A stretch of 64,000 nucleotides of DNA from Trichuris trichiura (lineage: Eukaryota > Nematoda > Enoplea > Trichinellida > Trichuridae), in assembly GCA_037903355.1 (NCBI GenBank), contig JBAJFE010000062.1, positions 868,001-932,000 of the forward strand, written 5' to 3'. The notes under the pieces were generated by a model, which saw only the letters and a program-made list of their open reading frames with translations, ran no database searches and was not told where the DNA came from. The translations under genes were made by a program, and so were the position numbers. This document shows, piece by piece, positions 59,402 through 64,000 of this stretch (positions are counted from its first letter, which is position 1; each line of letters begins with the position of its first letter).

Positions 59402-59429
59402 CTGAGGACGGGTCACGATCAGCCGGAAA
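59402..59429 (+). ncRNA. Hammerhead-like motif, one base lost in helix II
   Basis: CTGAGGA, CGGGTC...GCCGG, GAAAGC. Helix II is one base short on the 3' side. No PLE coding sequence on this strand nearby. Confidence 0.5.
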
Positions 59430-60637
59430 GCTTCGGGGATTAAAAGCTCATTGTATCCTTAACGGAGCATACTCCGTAAAAAGAAACAAACTAGCCATGA
59501 AAACCTACAGTCCCGTTACAAGAAGGTACATTTTCAAAGCAAACAGGAATGCAACAAATGAACTACTGAAAGGATAAAATTGAAGTTTAACTATGCCTAA
59601 AATTATTTGCAATAAGCTCGTACAGATCATCTGAATATGATTAAACAAACACTGCGCACCTTTCAATAGAACTACTAACATTCTAGCTGCACAACCGTGA
59701 TCACGCGCTTAGGGTAACGTCAGAAAAGCAACTCAGCTTTCCGCGTCCTATAAAAGTAGACTATGCTGGTCGTGAGAACAACATTGACATTAAAAGTCGT
59801 TCCTTTTAGACAAAAAACTACACTGCTGATCAGAAGAAAAGCCCAAATCCTGATAAGAGACAAAATTACAGAACTTACCTAAAAGCGGTGCCGGTGCTTA
59901 TATGTTTTCAGAGTTCGAACACGCTTCATTGCTCTGAAGGTATACAGACACGATATAACGCCACTTCGAGTAACGAAAAATGTGCCAAGACGTGCTTCAC
60001 AGATTAAACAATTCAGTGCAGGACATCTTTGCCTTATTGATGAGCAGGTACGCCGAATAATGGATTTAACGAAACGAAAATTACCACAGAGAAACCTTTT
60101 CCGCTAATAATTTTTCTTCCATTTATAAATAATATATCAACTTCACAGTTTTAGTGATGCGGTCACTTCGCCCATTGACTGATACTGGTCGTAAGAAAAA
60201 TGACTCCGAATATCTCTCAGAATTAACAAAGAAAGGTCAGTCGGCAACCCAAAAGTAAACGTGCTGACCAGCCGCGGTTGATGTTTTGTGTTCACTTTAT
60301 TCTTCGGTCTTGCATTTGTTGTTTTTCAATCACAATTAGCACAGGTATCCCTACGGTTACCGTAATGGGGGCTCCGTCTAAGAGTTACTCAAATTTATTT
60401 CAAATTGTTAACAACAAGAAGGTGGACGCAGTCACATCTCATATATGCAAAATATTAATGAGAAACGGAGTACAATCCCACTCCCAACAAAGCCTACTGG
60501 CACGCACACTTTCAAGACTTCTTCGCGGAAGCGACTTGTTGAGTGTCAGTTAACTAAAATAAGACAAGACGATTCGATGAGATTATCTTTACCGGCTGCC
60601 TTGAGGTTCTTCTTCTATGTCGTGCACCTTTGCAAAC
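59430..60637. other. Intergenic, nothing recognised
   Basis: Short frames only. The left end of the PLE fragment may extend below 60638, but I cannot align it. Confidence 0.4.
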
Positions 60638-61110
60638 CTATGCCAACACGTTAGCTCTTGGCGCCTTACCACCGCGCTGCACGTACAATAATTCCAACGC
60701 CAGTTCGCCTTTCTGCCTCTTTTCGATCGTAAAAGTTATCACGTTAGGAAATTCACAATTTCGGATTTGCAGAAAGCCGTCTTCGTTCGCCCTTTTAACT
60801 ATTGCAAAGGCATCGTCTACGTATCGTTTAAAGTACCTAGGCGCGATGTGACTGCCGGTGTGGGAAATCACTCGACATTCCAAGTACTCCATGAACACCA
60901 TCGCTAGCACCGGTGATAGTGGGCTTCCCATCGGTGCGCCGTTTTTTGTTTATAAAACGAGCCCTGAAAACGGAAGGTGTTCGCCTCCTGCATGCAAAAG
61001 GAACAAAGTTTTACGAAGTGGACCGGGTTTAGCATAGTACGTTGAAATAGAGCTTCGTCCGATCTGTTTTCCGCTGGAATGCCAGTTAGTCGTGAATAAA
61101 AGTGAAAGCG
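60638..61110 (-). pseudogene. Penelope-like reverse transcriptase fragment
   Basis: Minus strand. In order: FRFQGSFYKQK, a frameshift in an A run near 60940, APMGSPLSPVLAMVFMEYLE, then the catalytic box RYVDDAFAIVKRANED and FTIEK. It covers only the palm of the RT. The GIY-YIG part is not found downstream. The frameshift lies at the same A-rich site as in the arm A copy. Inactive remnant. Confidence 0.9.
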
Positions 61111-63436
61111 CGGCGAGACAGAGAACATTTCTTGATGGCATTGTTCATAATACAAGGGCAGTGTGCCTCTGGCAGTTCTCGACATTGCACCATGAAAGGG
61201 ATGTCGATCACGAAATCTGGACTAGATGTAACTGCGGCGCTTTCTTCTATGCTTCGTTAGAAAAGAATTTACTCGATATTCCGAACGATACACGACAATA
61301 CGAACTACGCAAAGACAGAGAAAAAACAGACGAAACCGGACGACCCAAGCGCAGTAGCCAACTGCTCGTCATGCGATCGCAATGCTTCTCGCTGCTGCCG
61401 CCCACGCTCTCGGAACTCCTCTCGGCCCAAACAGAAGCGCGCCCGCACTTTGCGCTTGTCAGTTCTTTTTTAGTAGAAGAATGACAGATCCATGGCTAGC
61501 TGGCGACATGCGTTGCGGCTGCCGTGGGCGCGAGAACATCTGTTTCTTACACTAGAGTTTGTGGAAACGCTATTGCCTTACAGGAGACGTTTCAGCTTTC
61601 CTCTTGAGAGCACTTCCACAGCCACGCCTTCTTCAGAAGATAACGGGAACAGCTGTACATTATGGGAATTCCTATTTCGTGTCTAGTCAAATATCATTCC
61701 GTAAGTAGGCACCAGTTTTTCTTTCACTGGGCCTATTTCTCGCATCACAAAGGCTTCCAATCTAGTGCCGTCAGCCAAAGGCCTTACGAAGCGAAAGTAT
61801 ATCGTTTGTATCTTTTGCACTCCATTGATATGAGCAACGATTGGCCTTTTGCGGGTAATATTTCACCCGAGTTGCAGTCAGGCGTGATAACCATTAGCCC
61901 CGGCAGCTGGTTCGTATCAAAAAGAGGCAAGCATGTGGGCCAGCTGCAATGCGGCAATTCTACGCCAACGTTTTTCATGTCCTGGCATGGCTACGGTTTA
62001 TCATTTTGCTGCGTTGAAATGGAGTCGTTGCCTGCACCCAGCGCGTTACATGCGCAACCGATAAATCGGTTGAGCCGTCAGCGACAAGGTGCATCCTGAA
62101 GCATCCATTCCTATGCGATGCATCCCCAAGCATCGCCCTACCAGTATATCTTCATATCATCAGTAGCAGCTTAGCGAAATCCCACGATTGGCTCTATGCG
62201 CAGCTCTTCTGACGCAAGCTGGCAGAAGGCATTCCGAATTTACTATTCGACCAAGAAGTAATCATCAGCCAGCGGGCAGCTTACGGAAATCCCGTAATCG
62301 CCGAACCAAGAACAGCCCAGCGTAGGACTTCCACCCGTGTATCGTCTTGACAGTTGTCAAAAAGTCGGCCGCACAACCAATCGCCTAAATCAACGCTAAT
62401 TTTAAAGCAAATGAAGCCGTCCTCTAACAATACAATTAAACATTCGCAGGTTCATATTGGGTGAACTGCAATTTTGTGAGTTCATACTGTAATTCACGTT
62501 TAAAACTGAAGTTCTTAATTTACGTTGCCGATACACATGTCTTCAGAAACTGTGCTCACCCGTTACAAATGCTAGGGTGTTCTGAAATCATCGATTTGAA
62601 CTCGAAGTCCTTGCAGCGTGCACCTGAACTGATTACTAGGATAATGGAACTTGGTTTTGGTTCAACCTACAGTATTTGCCTGTGGTCGAATGGAAAAGAT
62701 TCCTTTTTTAATAACTGGCAAAAATCGTGACGCAGGCAATTGTTAGCTTTAATTTTCTGCAAATTTACGTTAAGCTAATGTAATTGTTTTTTGCCTTCCC
62801 TCTTTCGCAAGTTTTCAATGATTCATTCTCTTTGTCCCGTACTTTCCTCGAAATTTGTGTGTTTTCTTAACGCATGCCTTATATTTTGTTTGGATAACTA
62901 TGGTTTTCATCTAAAAAGTCAGACTTCTTTCTTGCAAGTAAATTTTCGCGGCTGCTGTTCTGGTTCATGAACTTTTGCCTTACGCTGGTTACAGGCCACG
63001 ACTTGACTGAAGCACCACGGGCAACCGTCGCTTGAGATAATATCAGTTCGCAGTACACAGAAATTCCTTCTTGCGTCGTCAGCGCATTAATGTGGGTGCA
63101 ACGGGCACGATCCGGCGCTCAAGTGTTGTAGCGTAGAAAAATCACGGACTCAAGCCGCTGTTGTGCAACAGGATGTTCGAATAGCCAAGCCACAACACGT
63201 GTAAGTAATCTCACTCACTTAGATTTTAAAAACAAATGCCCATGTTCTGCAAAACGGCAGGTTCACTTCACTGCCATGATTAATCATTGCATTGAGATTT
63301 TTTAAACTGAACGTTTTTGCATTTTAACATTTCCGCTTCACAAATTAAGAAGAATGCTTACCTACTACGTCCGATATACAAAAATATATTTACAGCTTTT
63401 AAGATAGGCGATATTTACGTTTACGACTATGTATTT
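61111..63436. other. Intergenic, no supported gene
   Basis: The part 61200-62330 is GC-richer than its surroundings and has several overlapping frames (for example 61092-61484 and 61662-62099), none with a recognised domain. It includes the diverged arm copy at 61660-62270. Confidence 0.4.
61660..62270 (+). repeat. Diverged partial copy of arm B about 37070-37690
   Basis: Two parts are recognisable: 61668-61760 (ATTCCGTAAGTAGGCA(C/T)CAG, then CTGGGCC) against 37080-37150, and 62230-62265 (CTACTATT, AGAAGTAA, CATC-like) against 37650-37690. The DNA between is unlike arm B. Confidence 0.5.
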
Positions 63437-63518
63437 CGCTGTGGACAGGATTTGAACCTGTGCGGGTATAACCCATTGGATTTCAAGTCCAACGCCTTAA
63501 CCACTCGGCCACCACAGC
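63437..63518 (-). tRNA. tRNA-Ser(TGA)
   Basis: 82 nt with full variable arm, anticodon TGA, acceptor GCTGTGG/CCACAGC. Matches 35456-35537. Confidence 0.97.
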
Positions 63519-64000
63519 TGCCATGAATATGTGCACAGGTCAACTTGACAGCACATCGAAGTTCTGAGAACTCTTTCCAGTTTTCACTACGAGTTTACTG
63601 AAAAAAGTGTTTCTAGTTCACTGTCACTCAGGTTTCTATTAGCATTTAGTAATTTTACCTAATCTTTGAAGACAAAGTTCCTATAAACACTTCCTACAAC
63701 AGCTTACGGTCAAAACGGTTTGTTAGATTTCAAATGAGTTCTTCGAAGAAAGAATAGGAAAGTGTGTGTTCAAACAAATGCCTACTTACCTTTATTCTCA
63801 AGGGGATACTATTTCCCTTCAGAAGCTCATATAGCCACCTGAAAGTACTAACCTTAACCCAATGCATAGGACAAACAATGGCATAATAAGCGTCGTGCCG
63901 TAAACGTCAACTCCAAGATTAAAAGAAGTTTGTTACGCAGCTTTCATTTCTGTTCTTCAAATTTTTAGCAATGCTTTCAATATAAAGCATCAACGAACTA
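63519..64000. other. Right edge, nothing recognised
   Basis: No gene or repeat seen. Confidence 0.4.

Noticed and set aside
61092..62099. Possible protein gene in the GC-richer right part
   Set aside because: Several frames overlap on both strands, none has a recognisable domain, and part of the stretch is a diverged repeat copy.
4243..63526. Many short frames sharing peptides such as DGVAVSMVAFQAID and RTGSNPVHSD
   Set aside because: They are translations of tRNA-Gly and tRNA-Ser genes plus flanks; the repeated peptides come from the repeated RNA genes.
1..64000. CRISPR-like array of regularly repeated sequences
   Set aside because: The repeats are 72-82-nt tRNA genes on both strands with spacers of hundreds to thousands of bases.

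Overview
The window is nuclear DNA of an invertebrate animal, rich in tRNA genes. Three things support this: tRNA genes with internal A/B boxes and no encoded CCA, a split ribosomal protein eL36 gene whose 55-bp intron has GT-AG ends, and several dead Penelope-like elements (PLEs) carrying GIY-YIG endonuclease and hammerhead-ribozyme sequence. The very short intron would suit a nematode or another animal with compact introns. The species cannot be fixed from the sequence, and the only convincing host protein gene is eL36. LAYOUT. I count 49 tRNA loci, 39 apparently intact and 10 decayed. They cover six amino acids only: Phe(GAA), Glu(TTC), Gly(TCC), Lys(TTT), Pro(AGG, TGG, CGG) and Ser(CGA, TGA). 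They sit inside large segmental duplications. Arm A (1-19623) and arm B (34883-52056) form a huge inverted repeat, colinear gene by gene and also in the spacers. Arm A probably continues past the left edge. Between them lies a mostly unrelated 15-kb centre (19624-34882) holding eL36, scattered tRNAs, a 955-bp PLE and a hAT-type MITE. Its right part (31130-34882) is itself duplicated: pieces match arm A in direct orientation, and 32680-34955 matches 52436-54665 in inverted orientation. Finally 53580-56957 repeats the arm-B cluster Pro-Gly-Phe-Glu-Pro in direct orientation. The last 7 kb holds Lys and two Ser genes, a PLE fragment and a weak further copy of arm sequence. DYNAMICS. Comparing the arms gives a natural filled-site/empty-site test. 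Arm A alone carries four insertions: a 459-bp hAT MITE (8-bp target duplication), a 281-bp element with 71-bp inverted repeats around a perfect hammerhead core (14-bp duplication), a 5'-truncated PLE of 1559 bp (13-bp duplication) and a 109-bp hammerhead fragment (12-bp duplication). Arm B alone carries a short pyrimidine-rich insertion. Individual tRNA copies have decayed in one arm while the partner stayed intact. Apart from eL36 and the PLE pieces, most open reading frames here are translations of tRNA genes or chance frames in spacer DNA.
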